Below, in pieces: positions 19,381 through 29,611 of a stretch of 64,000 nucleotides of DNA; position 1 is the stretch's first letter, and the number at the start of each line of letters is the position of its first letter. The position numbers were made by a program, and so were the translations under genes. The notes beneath the pieces are model-generated. The model made no database searches and was not told the DNA's origin. It saw only the letters and a list, made by a program, of their open reading frames with translations. Source of the DNA: Dreissena polymorpha (lineage: Eukaryota > Mollusca > Bivalvia > Myida > Dreissenidae); contig NC_068359.1 in assembly GCF_020536995.1 (NCBI RefSeq), positions 121,829,661 through 121,893,660 on the forward strand, written 5' to 3'.

Positions 19381-22300
19381 ATTAACATCGAAATAAAGTA
19401 CCAATACTGCAATATGTTTACCGCCTTTGGGCAATTTCTCGTACGATCAATGTAATCTAATAACAGTGTTCCTGCAATCTGAACTCAATCTTAATGCTAT
19501 ATTTCATGAAATCTTAGTTTTACTTGAATACAATGAGATTTCTACTTTGAAGCTTTCTTATTTCTACCTTAATGCATTCGGATTTCTACGTTAATGCAAA
19601 CTAATCGTTAGAGAGTATTCATGTTTCAGTATCGTACACAAATAAAACAAACGGTTTGAGGACAGGGATATAAGTGCATGGTCAGATTATAGTTTTTGTA
19701 GAAATAACAGGAAATGATTGGCATTCTATATGTATAAAAAAACTATTTTTTCAAGATAAATGAATTTCTTCTGGTGGCGTAGCTAGGACACTTAAAAGAA
19801 TTCCAGTGCTTTGAAAGATTGGTTAACGATTAGGAAAATACGTCATATTGAGTGTACGCTGAGTTTTAAGCGCACTCGTTTTGTCGTTGAAGGTCGCCGT
19901 GAACAACAACCATCTTTTGGAATACAACCACAGACTGCACCCACTGTGAAACTTCACGTTTCTGAGAATAGACGGCGACGTGAGAATCACGCAAGTGCGC
20001 TTCCAGTAGGGTCACGGACATCATAACGTTTCACAATAAATATATATTAAAGCAAGCATAACGTGTATAAAACAAATCCCCGGGCATAAACATGTGATTT
20101 CTTTTGTTGATGGCAATCATGTAAATTGTAATCATGTAATCTGAGTAATAAATAGTAATCAATAGTTATACGTCATTAGAATGAAATAAAAAGAGTAGAC
20201 GTCACATCCCATGCATTTTTGTTTGCCACCGAATTGTTTTGAACTATGATGCATTTATAGTAATCGTTTATCGAATGTAATTATTTCCATTAATTGTAAA
20301 ATTTCTATATTTCTAGACCTTTAAACGGATTATATACTATGTGTTTTTACTAAGTATAATATGACAGGTGTACAATAAAATAGATCTATAGATCTGATTT
20401 CTTGATCTGTTTGCATTGGTTTAATAATGTATCTAATCTAACGTAATTGATACATTTTTATTTTAAATCGATTTTATAAAACAAGTCGCCTTCGAGTGTG
20501 TTTCCTGGGAAAAAATATGCAATACTTGATGTCTTTAAATCTTTAGAATGAATACTAATAATTCTGAATCGAGAGAAGTAAAGAACGGCTGACAACCAAA
20601 CTAATACACACATATCATAAAAATCCTAAAATATGTAAATCATGGACATTGCTGTCATGGCTTTGAAAGTTTACGTTAACAGAATAAGATGGTGTGTTAT
20701 TACTGATATGAAAAGATCTACCATGTTATCACAATGTAGGGCAAATAAGTCGTTAATATGCACCATGGTATCCCAAAAGCTCCACATAATTGCTGGGCGA
20801 GCTAAACAATTCAAATTAAATCTATATATCAACATCCAGTTGTTATTTTCATAACTCGAAAAAGTATTTTATGTATTGAATTAAGACTTAGAATATGCAT
20901 GGATTTGTGAGTGTGTTTTTTTATTATTATTGCTAATATAGATAAACATCAGATTAATATTGAGGTTTATAAACGAGCAACCAGTAAGACTGTTTAGACG
21001 ACAATTAATAATTGTCTTCATTCAAATTCAGTGCGGACACGACCTTTTAAAATATTCGTCTTTAGAAGTTCTAAAGTCAGAAACTGTGATATTCCACCGC
21101 TCATATGTTGATTTTCAAGAAAAAAAATCTAACCGACGTGTCGATGTACCTATGTAGTAGACATTATTTTGAGTACATCAGGTATGTCTTCTATTGAGTA
21201 TATGCATATATATCTTTTTAAGGAGCCATTGCTTCATTTTGCACAGAAGAAATTATTTAAATGTGTTTAGGACATGAGCTATGATGAAATTCTCTGATAA
21301 GACATGACATTTGTTTGACTTCACATGACTACATTTTCTAGCTTCACATGCCTTAATTTTCTGATTACGTTTTCGTTTTTCGTCTTCATTTTGGACGAGA
21401 CATGGCTTCATTTTTGACGACACATGGTTTCTTTATCTGATGATACAAGGCTAATTTTTGACGAGGCATGTCTTCATTTTTTTTATGTGACATGGCTTTA
21501 TTTTATTTCTGTCTGCAAAGTACTTTGGGTTGTTATGACCTTTACAGTTTTGATAGTGTAAACCATTTCATCATGGTATACCCCAACCATGTAGAGTTAG
21601 CGTAGAACATGTGCTTGAATTGGTACTAAAGTACAACATAATTTAGGTTATTTGTTTTGACCCATATGCATACACTTGCCCTGGTTATATACAAACCAAT
21701 TGGTAATTATGACAGTTTGTAAAAATGTAATACCATATTACACGAGTACATGCTTGTAAAGCAAAGTAACAGAATGACAATACAACGGAAGTTGGGGGTG
21801 AAAATATGTTTTGACAATTCGCTCTTATAATCGAAAAAATTCGAGCTAACGAACGAAGCGATCCGATCAATCTGAGAACTTAAACTTAATCACAAATGTG
21901 GTAGTAGAATTTTGCACCAATAACTTCTGTAGACGGAACTCAATAGAATCTCGGGTACATACCTGTATGCCTGATTAGCGTATGTATCGGAAAAATAAAT
22001 AAACTGTGAGTTAACGTATAATCAAAACATGCAAACAATAAACAGTTTAATAACAATATATAATAAAAGTATGAGCTCGCTTAGCCATGTACTCGAGCTC
22101 GTCTGTGTGAAGGATAAAAGAAGAGGAACTCACGCTGTTCAGATTTATCCGTCTGTTTTGTATGCAGTGTAATGCAAGTCCATGTCATCAAATGGAGACG
22201 CTGAAACAAAGTTTAATATTTAGATGTAGCCAAAACACACCAGGATACACGAATAAAAAACCCTAAGAATACACTCCATTTAAACACATTACTTTTTTAT

Positions 22301-22560
22301 GAGAAGAGGGGTTTTTGCTTTTGTTTGAAGTATTTATTAGATATCTTTCATTTTCTCTACAGTTTTGAGTTTTTGTTTTTTAATTTGGTGGGTACATATG
22401 CATTTTGTGTGAATAATTTGTATCTCTGTTGATAAAATACTTTCCCAGTTTACAAACTGTTTTTATCACCAATCACTGTCTGAGAAGCCATTCAAACCAT
22501 CCGAATGTAGGTTACTTGCTTTACGTAAAATGATTTAAAATTGAATGTTCTTAGATTTAC
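19381..22560. other. intergenic stretch, no gene recognised
   Basis: I looked for the missing CRD2 exons and saw none. Near 19,845-20,020 an inverted pair (AAGCGCACTCG with CAAGTGCGCTT, GGTCGCCGTGA with GACGGCGACGT) suggests a small MITE. Around 21,290-21,505 a degenerate repeat of about 35 bases with CATGGCTTCATTTTTGACGA-like words is present. Confidence 0.45.
21290..21505. repeat. degenerate tandem repeat, about 35-bp unit
   Basis: Five to six diverged units around ACATGGCTTCATTTTTGACG. Unit boundaries are blurred. Confidence 0.5.
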
Positions 22561-22628
22561 AGTACATCGGCATACCTTGATAAGTGTATTGATATTGGCA
22601 TTGTGCGGGTCTGCATGTACATTCTTAC

Positions 22629-22792
22629 GTAGAAAGGTTTATAAAACAATGTAAACCCACTTGTCTTCACACATTTACAAATCAATCTATATCGTCTTCT
22701 GATCACTAGAAATCCAACTTTTATTATAATTATTACGCATCCGCCCATCGTCCCGCCAATTATGCCAGCAGTCTGCTGTCTTGTGGCTGGCT
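22629..22792 (-). CDS. transmembrane exon of the Ig-domain gene
   Basis: After a TTTTCAG acceptor it reads EPATRQQTAGIIGGTMGG, then CVIIIIKVGFLVI, RRRYRLICKCVK and FTLFYKPFY before a GTAAGA donor. The hydrophobic run followed by RRRY fits a single-pass helix with a stop-transfer signal, cytoplasmic side after it. A Lys sits inside the helix. The two leading bases complete the phase-1 codon left by the Ig exon at 24,122-24,377. Confidence 0.6.
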
Positions 22793-24121
22793 CTGAAAAC
22801 GAAAGCGCACTCATTAGATCATTATTCTGTATAAGAATTATAGTCGGTTTTAGTTTCAATAAATTATTAATATACGAGTGAGTTCGTTGACGTGTTTAAG
22901 ATTGTTTCACAAAAGCTATTTACTTCATTCAACACTGGCCCAGTCTTAACCAGATAAATATTTCCGCCCCTCAAGGCACGAACAATTTTATGGATATTGT
23001 TTTGATCCAATTTGAAATATCGCTTGACCATATGCTAGAATGTTCAAATACTAGTAACAATTGCTGACGAGATGGTTATCTGAAATTTTCCGGTGATTAA
23101 CGAGGATAATCTTTTAATTGAATTGAATATAAACGCAATTATTTTGATTGAAAGTTATCTATCAAAACATAACATTAAGACAAGATGCCAAAATCATTTC
23201 AATATATTCTCCAGATAATATGGTAAAACATTAACAAAGATTTAGTCATGATGAATCTTGAAAGTTGAAACATTTCGACACTTTCAAACACGTCATGATG
23301 CGTGTTTGGCTTGATGCTTGTTAATGCTTGTATAAATCATGTAATTGTGAAAGCGACAAAATGATAACTTGTCTGAAGCGGTGCCTGACTTCGACCACGT
23401 GTTTGAACAGGCGTCTGGTGAACATCGAGCTGTACACGTGATGTTATCAATACCTTGCCCCTCTGTCAATGTGAAGTTCAGAGTAGGTGGTTATAGAGAA
23501 ACGGATTCGGGACCACCTTAAATTTAAGTAAACACTTTTCGTCGAATGTTCAATTCTGTTTGGAGTCTTGACAACTTGTGGAGCGAAAGGTAAACAAACA
23601 ATTTTGTACATTTAGCAACTTTGTAAACGGATTATCCATACAATTCCGTTATATATATATATATATATATTTATGTATTTATTAAATATAAAAAAATATA
23701 TATATATTATTAATTAATTAAACAAATAAATAAATATATATATTTTTTATATTTAATAAATACATAAATATATATATATATATATATATAACGGAATTGT
23801 ATGGATAATCCGTTTACAAAGTTGCTAAATGTACAAAATTGTATATTTATATATATATATTTATTTATTTATATATATATTTTTTTTTTTATTTATTTAT
23901 ATATTTATTTATTTATTTGGAATTGTATGGATATTCCCTTTACAAAGGTGCTAAATGTACAAAATTGTGTGTTTACCTTTCGCTCCACAAGTTGTCAAGA
24001 CTCCAAACAAGATTTTACATTCGAGAAATTAAATTTACTGAATCATAGTGAGTCAACACTTATTCTTTTAAGACGTATAATATTGTAGAAAATGAAAAGT
24101 AAACAATGTCAAATCACATAC
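22793..24121. other. intron of the Ig-domain gene
   Basis: Contains the inverted-repeat element at 23,541-24,030. The rest holds no recognised feature. Confidence 0.5.
23541..24030. mobile_element. MITE-like inverted-repeat element with a doubled right arm
   Basis: Left arm 23,541-23,652 (GGAGTCTTGACAACTTGTGG, GGTAAACA, TTGTACATTTAGCAAC, GGATTATCCATACAATTCCG). The outermost part is matched inverted by 23,965-24,025 and the inner part twice, at 23,790-23,846 and 23,918-23,964. Between the arms is AT-rich DNA, mostly TA repeats and ATTTATTT words. The partly repeated right arm suggests slippage or a rearrangement inside the element. No coding capacity. Confidence 0.7.
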
Positions 24122-24377
24122 TTTTAATCTCAATGACGACAGTGGTGACATTCAATTCTGGATTTGTTGCAGTGCAAGCGAAGCGCCCATCTTCGCCCTT
24201 CCGGAAGGGAGCCAAGTGACAGAACACTGTTGTGGTTGACAAGGACATCGGACTTTCTCCATATGAACGTGCAACTTGGGTAACAGGTGGCAGAACATCG
24301 ACTGTCGGACATTAATTGTCCCTCATTGCTGGTGAACGAAAACTGCTTCGTCGCAAGTCAAACAATGTCAGGACCAT
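24122..24377 (-). pseudogene. Ig-domain exon, membrane-proximal, broken
   Basis: Good ACAG acceptor and GTATGT donor. Reads GPDIV, then a stop, then SNEGQLMSDSRCSATCYPSC and TFIWRKSDVLVNHNSVLSL. A frame change follows, after which EDGRFACTATNPELNVTTVV and IEIK complete the domain. So there is one stop and one frameshift in an otherwise recognisable Ig fold (Cys pair, Trp, DGRFAC). Confidence 0.65.
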
Positions 24378-24776
24378 CTGTAAAACACGTTGTATTTAAG
24401 CAAACAGACTCTTTTACATTTCATCATATCCGTTCTTAAACGAAGTGAAAGTAGTGAGGTTAAAATGACCGATGAATAACTGATGCTCCTAACGGTATAA
24501 ACACAACGGTCGCAGTGATTTCGTTCACAGTGAACTGTTTGATCCTTCTTTCATTTAGTTTCATAAATTCGTAATACCGGCAATACCACGTTAACTTAAC
24601 CGGAAAATGAAAATACAATCAGTTAGTTACCTGTATATTAATCAGATATCTTCATTGAACGATGCACACAGTATCACTACGAATGTTGTACACATAAATC
24701 TTAAGCAATTCTTTTATCAGAGCTTATTTCTACGATTATACAATACAATTATATTTCTACAATTGAAACAACTTAC
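24378..24776. other. intron between Ig exons
   Basis: About 400 bases, AT-rich, nothing recognised. Confidence 0.5.
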
Positions 24777-25043
24777 ATCTAATTAAAATCTCCACTGACT
24801 GACTGTTTACAATCTGCCCCGATGTAGGATTCCTTGCAGCGCATTCATAGATACCTGTGTCACCTCTCCTAACAGAGCTAATTGACAGTGCATGACCATT
24901 CGTTATCATGGTATACGATGTTTTCCACGAGTAAGTACATTCAAACACACATATGGCAGAGCACGTCATATCACGAAGTGTTTGTTCCTCGTTGAGCGTG
25001 TAGGACCGAGTAACTATTGACGTAGAAATGTTTGCAGGACCAT
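24777..25043 (-). CDS. Ig-domain exon, intact
   Basis: 267 bases from ACAG to GTAAGT, phase 1 at both ends. Reads GPANISTSIVTRSYTLNEEQ, then LRDMTCSAICVFECTYSW, SSVRRGDTGIYECAARNP and VNSQSVEILIR. The canonical Ig pair is the Cys of TCSA and the Cys of YEC, with the core Trp after them and the DxGxYxC motif. An extra Cys pair (CSAICVFEC) lies between strands B and C, as in the sister exons. It is the only unit of the array with an uninterrupted frame. Confidence 0.75.
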
Positions 25044-25987
25044 CTGTAAACGTATAACTACTCGCCACTATTCGACAAAAGATGAATACATTGTCATGTT
25101 GTTTTGATACTATAGATTGCATCAATAAACTGTGAGATACAAACATCCAACATTTAAAGCTTTTAGTGCCGAAATAATATAACTTTTCTATAAATAAATG
25201 ATTGTGCTTGCAGATAACTAATAGTTAATAATACATATTTTCCGTAAATAACATTATGGAATAAATTCAATAATGTGTATTATTTTGTACACATCAAACA
25301 AATAGTTGCAAGTTGCAGTAATTCAATCAAAATAAGTTGAAAACAATAAATACACACATTGCAGTTGAGTTTATAAAAAGGTGAATTATACATGATATGA
25401 GAGAAATGAACAGTTATTTAAAGTAAAAAAAATGAAATACATATATACTAGTGAAAAAATAAAATTAAAAACAAGATGTGTTTGTGAAACATTATGTCCC
25501 CATATATTTGACCTTTGACCTTGACCTTTCACCACTCAAAACGTTCAGCTCCATGAGATACACATGCATGCCAAATATCAAGTTGCTATCTTCAATGTTG
25601 CAAAAGTTATGGCAAATGTTTAAGTTTGACGCGAACAAACAAACACACAAACCAACAAACCAAAGACAGGGCAAAAACAATATGTCCCCCACTATAGTGG
25701 TGGGGACATACAAAATATTCTTACAGATTCTCAAATACATCTGAAAAATGGTTTTGTTTCCTTAAACAATACAAGTAAGTATGTCGTAAAATAACAATGC
25801 TTACTAATTTTTTACTTTTATGTCATGACGTATGTATCATCCTGCATTGTATGGGATATGTAAGATTAGCGGGCGTCAATACGAATTTGTCTTTATTGCT
25901 TCGTACACAAGCATACATATACGAATGCAGTTTTTGTTTGATAGATTTTCTTAGAAAACATCTCAAACATAACATCCACTTATATGC
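25044..25987. other. intron between Ig exons
   Basis: Holds the dispersed repeat at 25,490-25,712; the rest is AT-rich without features. Confidence 0.5.
25490..25712. repeat. dispersed repeat with TGTCCCCA-type inverted ends
   Basis: Starts ATGTCCCCATATATTTG and ends in a small palindrome, ATGTCCCCCACTATAGTGG followed by TGGGGACAT. It includes TGACCTTTGACCTTGACCTT and CAAACAAACACACAAACC. I regard it as a short non-autonomous repeat of bivalve type. Confidence 0.55.
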
Positions 25988-26259
25988 AATCTCTATCAAA
26001 ATTACGGCACTGCTTGCATTTGCTAGAGACCCTAGATTCTTGGCAGTACATACATGTACGTAGCTACAAGTCTCGTTTCTGTGAGCGGATGCAAGTGACA
26101 GGACACTAGAACTGCTGACTTCAGTTCCCGACTTTGACCACGAGAAACTACAACTTGCAGGATAACATGTAGCAGAACACGTTATGTCTGATATAATGCT
26201 CCCTTCAGTCGTAGACTAGTAGAGTGTAGACGTAGATAGTGTTGCGGAGTCGGGACAGT
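25988..26259 (-). pseudogene. Ig-domain exon remnant
   Basis: Reads CPDSATLSTSTLY, stop, STTEGSIISDITCSATCYPA, SCSFSWSKSGTEVSSSSVL and further to SSAVILIEI. The usual ACAG before the domain has become AAAG and the donor area is degenerate, so this unit is probably no longer spliced in. Confidence 0.6.
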
Positions 26260-26378
26260 CTTTCTAAAAATTTAACAGCTTCAACACAAAGTCGAGATTC
26301 TTGTTTTACTATGTTGTAACTCATGGCAAGTTTGCTAACAGATATTTATTATTCATTACTTACAATAAATTAACTTAC

Positions 26379-26637
26379 ATCTAACGATAAGCCCGACTGT
26401 TAACAATGTGTGCTGTTCTAGGATTCCTTACTGCACATTCATAGATGCCTGCGTCACATTTCTTAACAGAGCCAACGGACAGTACATAATTGTTCGTTAT
26501 CACCATTGACGCTCTTTTCCACTAGTATGTACAATCAGGAAAGCAGTTTGCAGCACATTTGATGTCTTGAAATGTTTGTCCCTCATTGAACGTGTAGGAC
26601 AAAGAAACTGGTGACAGAGTTACATCAACAGGGCCAT
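26379..26637 (-). pseudogene. Ig-domain exon, broken
   Basis: Acceptor ACAG and donor GTAAGT kept. Reads GPVDVTLSPVSLSYTFNEGQ, FQDIKCAANCFPDCTY, stop, then WKRASMVITNNYVLSVGS and AGIYECAVRNPRTAHIVNS, with a short or shifted end. One stop sits next to the core Trp. Confidence 0.6.
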
Positions 26638-26941
26638 CTGTAAAAACATCACTATCTCATTCACTTATACACTAAAGTTTATTACATGGTACTTTGACCC
26701 GAACGTGTACTAAAGTGACTGCTTGGAGTTTGTCTAAGATGTACATTAAATAAAAATATAAGTATTGAATGTAAATATTATATTTTCTATATATCTACAC
26801 TGTTTTTGTTTAGATGAACAACGTAGAATTAATTTTGTATTCGAAAAGCATACTCTTGCTAAAACAAACTGTATCATTGATACACATATGGGTAAATATA
26901 TGTACTATGCATGAAGGCAACTAAAAACAACAACCACTTAC
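26638..26941. other. intron between Ig exons
   Basis: About 300 bases of AT-rich sequence, nothing recognised. Confidence 0.5.
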
Positions 26942-27211
26942 ATAAAATATCTACCACAATTATCGCACTGCTTGCATAGTCTTGTGTGACTGGGTCCTTG
27001 GCCATGCACATGTAGTTGCCAGTCTCGTTCCTGTGAGCGACCCCAAGTGACAGGACACTTGCATTGCTGACCTTTAGTTCCCGACTTTGTACACGAGAAA
27101 CTACATCTTTCAGAATAACAGATAGCAAAACACGTTATGTCATACATAATGCTCCCTTCAGTCTTTGAGTGTATATTGTAGACGGAGATAATATTGCTGA
27201 GTCGGAACCGT
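26942..27211 (-). pseudogene. Ig-domain exon, broken
   Basis: Acceptor ACAG and donor GTAAGT kept. The domain is spread over three frames: GSDSAILSPSTIYT, then SKTEGSIMYDITCFAICYSE and RCSFSCTKSGT, then SNASVLSLGVAHRNETGNYM and further to SSAIIVVDIL. Two frameshifts. The position usually held by the core Trp reads Cys (SFSCTK). Confidence 0.6.
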
Positions 27212-27289
27212 CTGTATACTGAACACAAATGCATCAACATCCTATTGAGATCTTGCTTTATGATGCAGCTGCTTTTTTAAATTGATTTT

Positions 27290-27291
<2 letters not shown>

Positions 27292-27368
<77 letters not shown>
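27292..27368. repeat. (TA)n microsatellite
   Basis: Uninterrupted TA dinucleotides for about 77 bases. Frames reading Ile-Tyr repeats here are not genes. Confidence 0.95.
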
Positions 27369-27371
<3 letters not shown>

Positions 27372-28213
27372 ACAGGCCTGGACAATTGACGTTGTTTTTA
27401 AATAGTTGAAGGTAACCTTTTGTAACCTTTTTAAATAGCCTTTACTGTGAGGTGTGTTTTTATCTGCACGCGCCAAATTCTTATTTGTGCGCAACTGATG
27501 GTTGAGGACAGTCGAGTTGACAGTTGACGGCAGTTGATGAATTATGTAAATATCTTTGGTTTTTTTCATCTGCATTTGTCTATTGATCATATCGTCTTGT
27601 AATTGGGCTGTCCATGAATTGATTTGTACTTATCCTTACTATATTTCTGTTTGGAGATTGACATTTATTCAATCCGAGGAAAAATGGCAGATTGTCTTTT
27701 CTTACTCTTTTAACGATCACTGTATGCATATATTTACACCTAATTTTAACTTACAGTACATCTAACATCACGTTCGGAGAGAAGTTGGGAGAGCGGTTTA
27801 TGAGAGAAGTCAAATCCACAATTTGGTAAGAAATGTGTTATTGTGTATGTGATGATGTAATTGTTGTTTTATATGTTTTGAATTATGTATAATTGTCTAT
27901 GATATTTATTATATGTACTAAGTATGAAAGGATTGATTAGTTAATATCATTTCTTATTGTTACATTGTTAATATATATGGGCCACTAGTATCAGCCTTTT
28001 ATATTGCAAGTATAACATGTTTACTATATTAATCCTTGTTATATTTTCAGACTTAAATCCATCGTCTTACTCCAACATCTTGTATTTCAAGTCTGGACGT
28101 CTTCATTGAATTCGTCATCTATATATGTTATAGAACGTTAATAAACTTAATATTTAAAGTTCGCTGTCTTACTTTAAAGTTTACACAAAATAGAACCCAA
28201 ATACCCAAGAAGT

Positions 28214-28217
<4 letters not shown>
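27368..28217. mobile_element. candidate solo LTR inside a (TA)n microsatellite
   Basis: An 850-base stretch starting TGTGACAGGCCTGGAC and ending AAGAAGTTACA, i.e. TG...CA ends. It lies between two blocks of AT dinucleotides that could be one target split by the insertion. AATAAACTTAATATTTAAAG occurs near its end. No coding region and no second copy in the window. Treated as an LTR-retrotransposon fossil; the call rests on its ends and setting only. Confidence 0.35.

Positions 28218-28309
<92 letters not shown>
28218..28309. repeat. (AT)n microsatellite
   Basis: About 90 bases of AT dinucleotides, directly after the candidate solo LTR. Confidence 0.95.
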
Positions 28310-28311
<2 letters not shown>

Positions 28312-28367
28312 AAATATATATATCATATGTATTCAATTAAGGCGGTTAGAAAACAAAGACTACTTAC

Positions 28368-28637
28368 ACACAATCTCAACCTCAATTATCGCGCTGCTTA
28401 AATAGCTAAAGAACCTAGATTCATAGCAGCGCACATATAATTACCAGCCTCGTTTGTGTGAACGAACCTAAGTGAGAGGAACGTCAGAATTGCTGACTTC
28501 AGTTCCCGACTTCGTCCACGAGAACCTACACTTTCCAAAATAACAGGTGGCAGAACACGTTATGTCGGGCATAGTATTTCCTTCTGTCGTCGAGTGGTAG
28601 AGTGTAGGTGGATTCAATGTTGCTGTGTCGGGGCCGT
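28368..28637 (-). pseudogene. Ig-domain exon, broken
   Basis: Acceptor ACAG and donor GTAAGT kept. Reads GPDTATLNPPTLYHSTTEGN, then TMPDITCSATCYFGKCRFSW and TKSGTEVSNSDVPLT before a stop. NEAGNYMCAAMNLGSL follows in another frame and SSAIIEVEI in a third. At least two frame changes. Confidence 0.6.
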
Positions 28638-29039
28638 CTGTAAAATAAACAAAAAATTATCCAACGGACATCAATCGGATCATGAAAGGAATAATCAAGT
28701 TAAGGCACATTTTCAAATTACCAACATACTGTAATTAAAATGTAAACTGTAGATAAAGTATTTGTTCCTTACATCACATAGGTAGTAAATCAAATAATGC
28801 GATATATATACCGGACTAACAACTAACATTTGTTTATTTCAATTGTTTGAACTGTAAGATTATCGACAGCAAATTTACGTCAAATATGTTTTCTCTATAA
28901 ATAAATCATTAGCACACAGTATTATGTGTAACATACTAACAGACTTGTATTAAAAGACTATACGTATAACCAAATCAAGAGAGATAATTATTGTATAATT
29001 TTAAATAAATCATATGAATGAACATAAAATCTTTATATC
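28638..29039. other. intron or spacer
   Basis: AT-rich, nothing recognised. Confidence 0.45.
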
Positions 29040-29195
29040 AACTGGCATAGTGGACGCTGTTCGATACACTTGTACTTTTGTGGCAGCGCACTCATAGCTC
29101 CCCGCATCATTTCTCCAAACATTACCCAGAGATAAAACTTTAGTGTTGCTGACCACTGTATACGATTTTTTTTTCAAGTGAATGAACATGCAGGA
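29040..29195 (-). pseudogene. partial Ig-domain exon
   Basis: Reads SYTVVSNTKVLSLGNVWRND and AGSYECAATK, the second half of an Ig domain, preceded by a broken CYPACSFT-like start. The first half is missing or too diverged. Confidence 0.5.
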
Positions 29196-29611
29196 TAACA
29201 GTAAACCTGGGCAAAAAAATCGCAGATCTATATTTATTGGATGTCCCTAAAACATATAAATTGGGAACTGGGCTCTTAAAGCGAGAATATACGATTTTGT
29301 CAAATAATAATTAATTTATATAAAATGTGTAAAAAACATGTATATATATATATATTTAAGCCAGATATTTAATTCCGAAATCGGAAAAGGCTGTACAGTC
29401 GAATTCGCCAGCATGTATATCATGCATTTACGAATTGAATCTACATTTCCTTTAACGGTTCATTTTAAATTTCTACAACGATATATATTCATGCGACACA
29501 CGAAAACTCTGATCCTTATAAAAAGACGAATGTATCATCGTCACAATCGGCTCGGGGCGCTAATTTGTCTTTGCTGCATTTTTAGCCCATCTATTTTTTG
29601 AAAAAAAATTA

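Larger units (their letters stand above)
27212..28367. other. intron between Ig exons, filled by microsatellites and a candidate solo LTR
   Basis: A long intron made almost wholly of (TA)n blocks at 27,292-27,368 and 28,218-28,309, with an 850-base insertion between them. Confidence 0.55.
22629..29195 (-). pseudogene. immunoglobulin-domain membrane protein, decayed exon array
   Basis: Read from high to low coordinates, there are at least seven exon-like units each holding one Ig-like domain (about 29,040-29,195; 28,368-28,637; 26,942-27,211; 26,379-26,637; 25,988-26,259; 24,777-25,043; 24,122-24,377), then a transmembrane exon (22,629-22,792). Most units start AT/AC-GG-CC after ACAG and end before GTAAGT, all in phase 1, giving an YGP-type start to each domain. 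Only 24,777-25,043 keeps a clean frame; the others have stops or frame changes. No start codon or signal peptide was found. The layout fits a type I cell-surface protein of the C2-type Ig families common in molluscs, now largely degenerate; its function is unknown. Confidence 0.7.

Noticed and set aside
19811-20026. 71-codon basic open frame
   Set aside because: It overlaps a small inverted-repeat pair and has no family signal.
19381-22560. Remaining CRD2 exons of galectin copy A
   Set aside because: I searched by eye for FNPRF, WG.EER and HRIPLHRV-like blocks and found none.
27258-27590. 110-codon frame with a long Ile-Tyr run
   Set aside because: It is the translation of the TA microsatellite.
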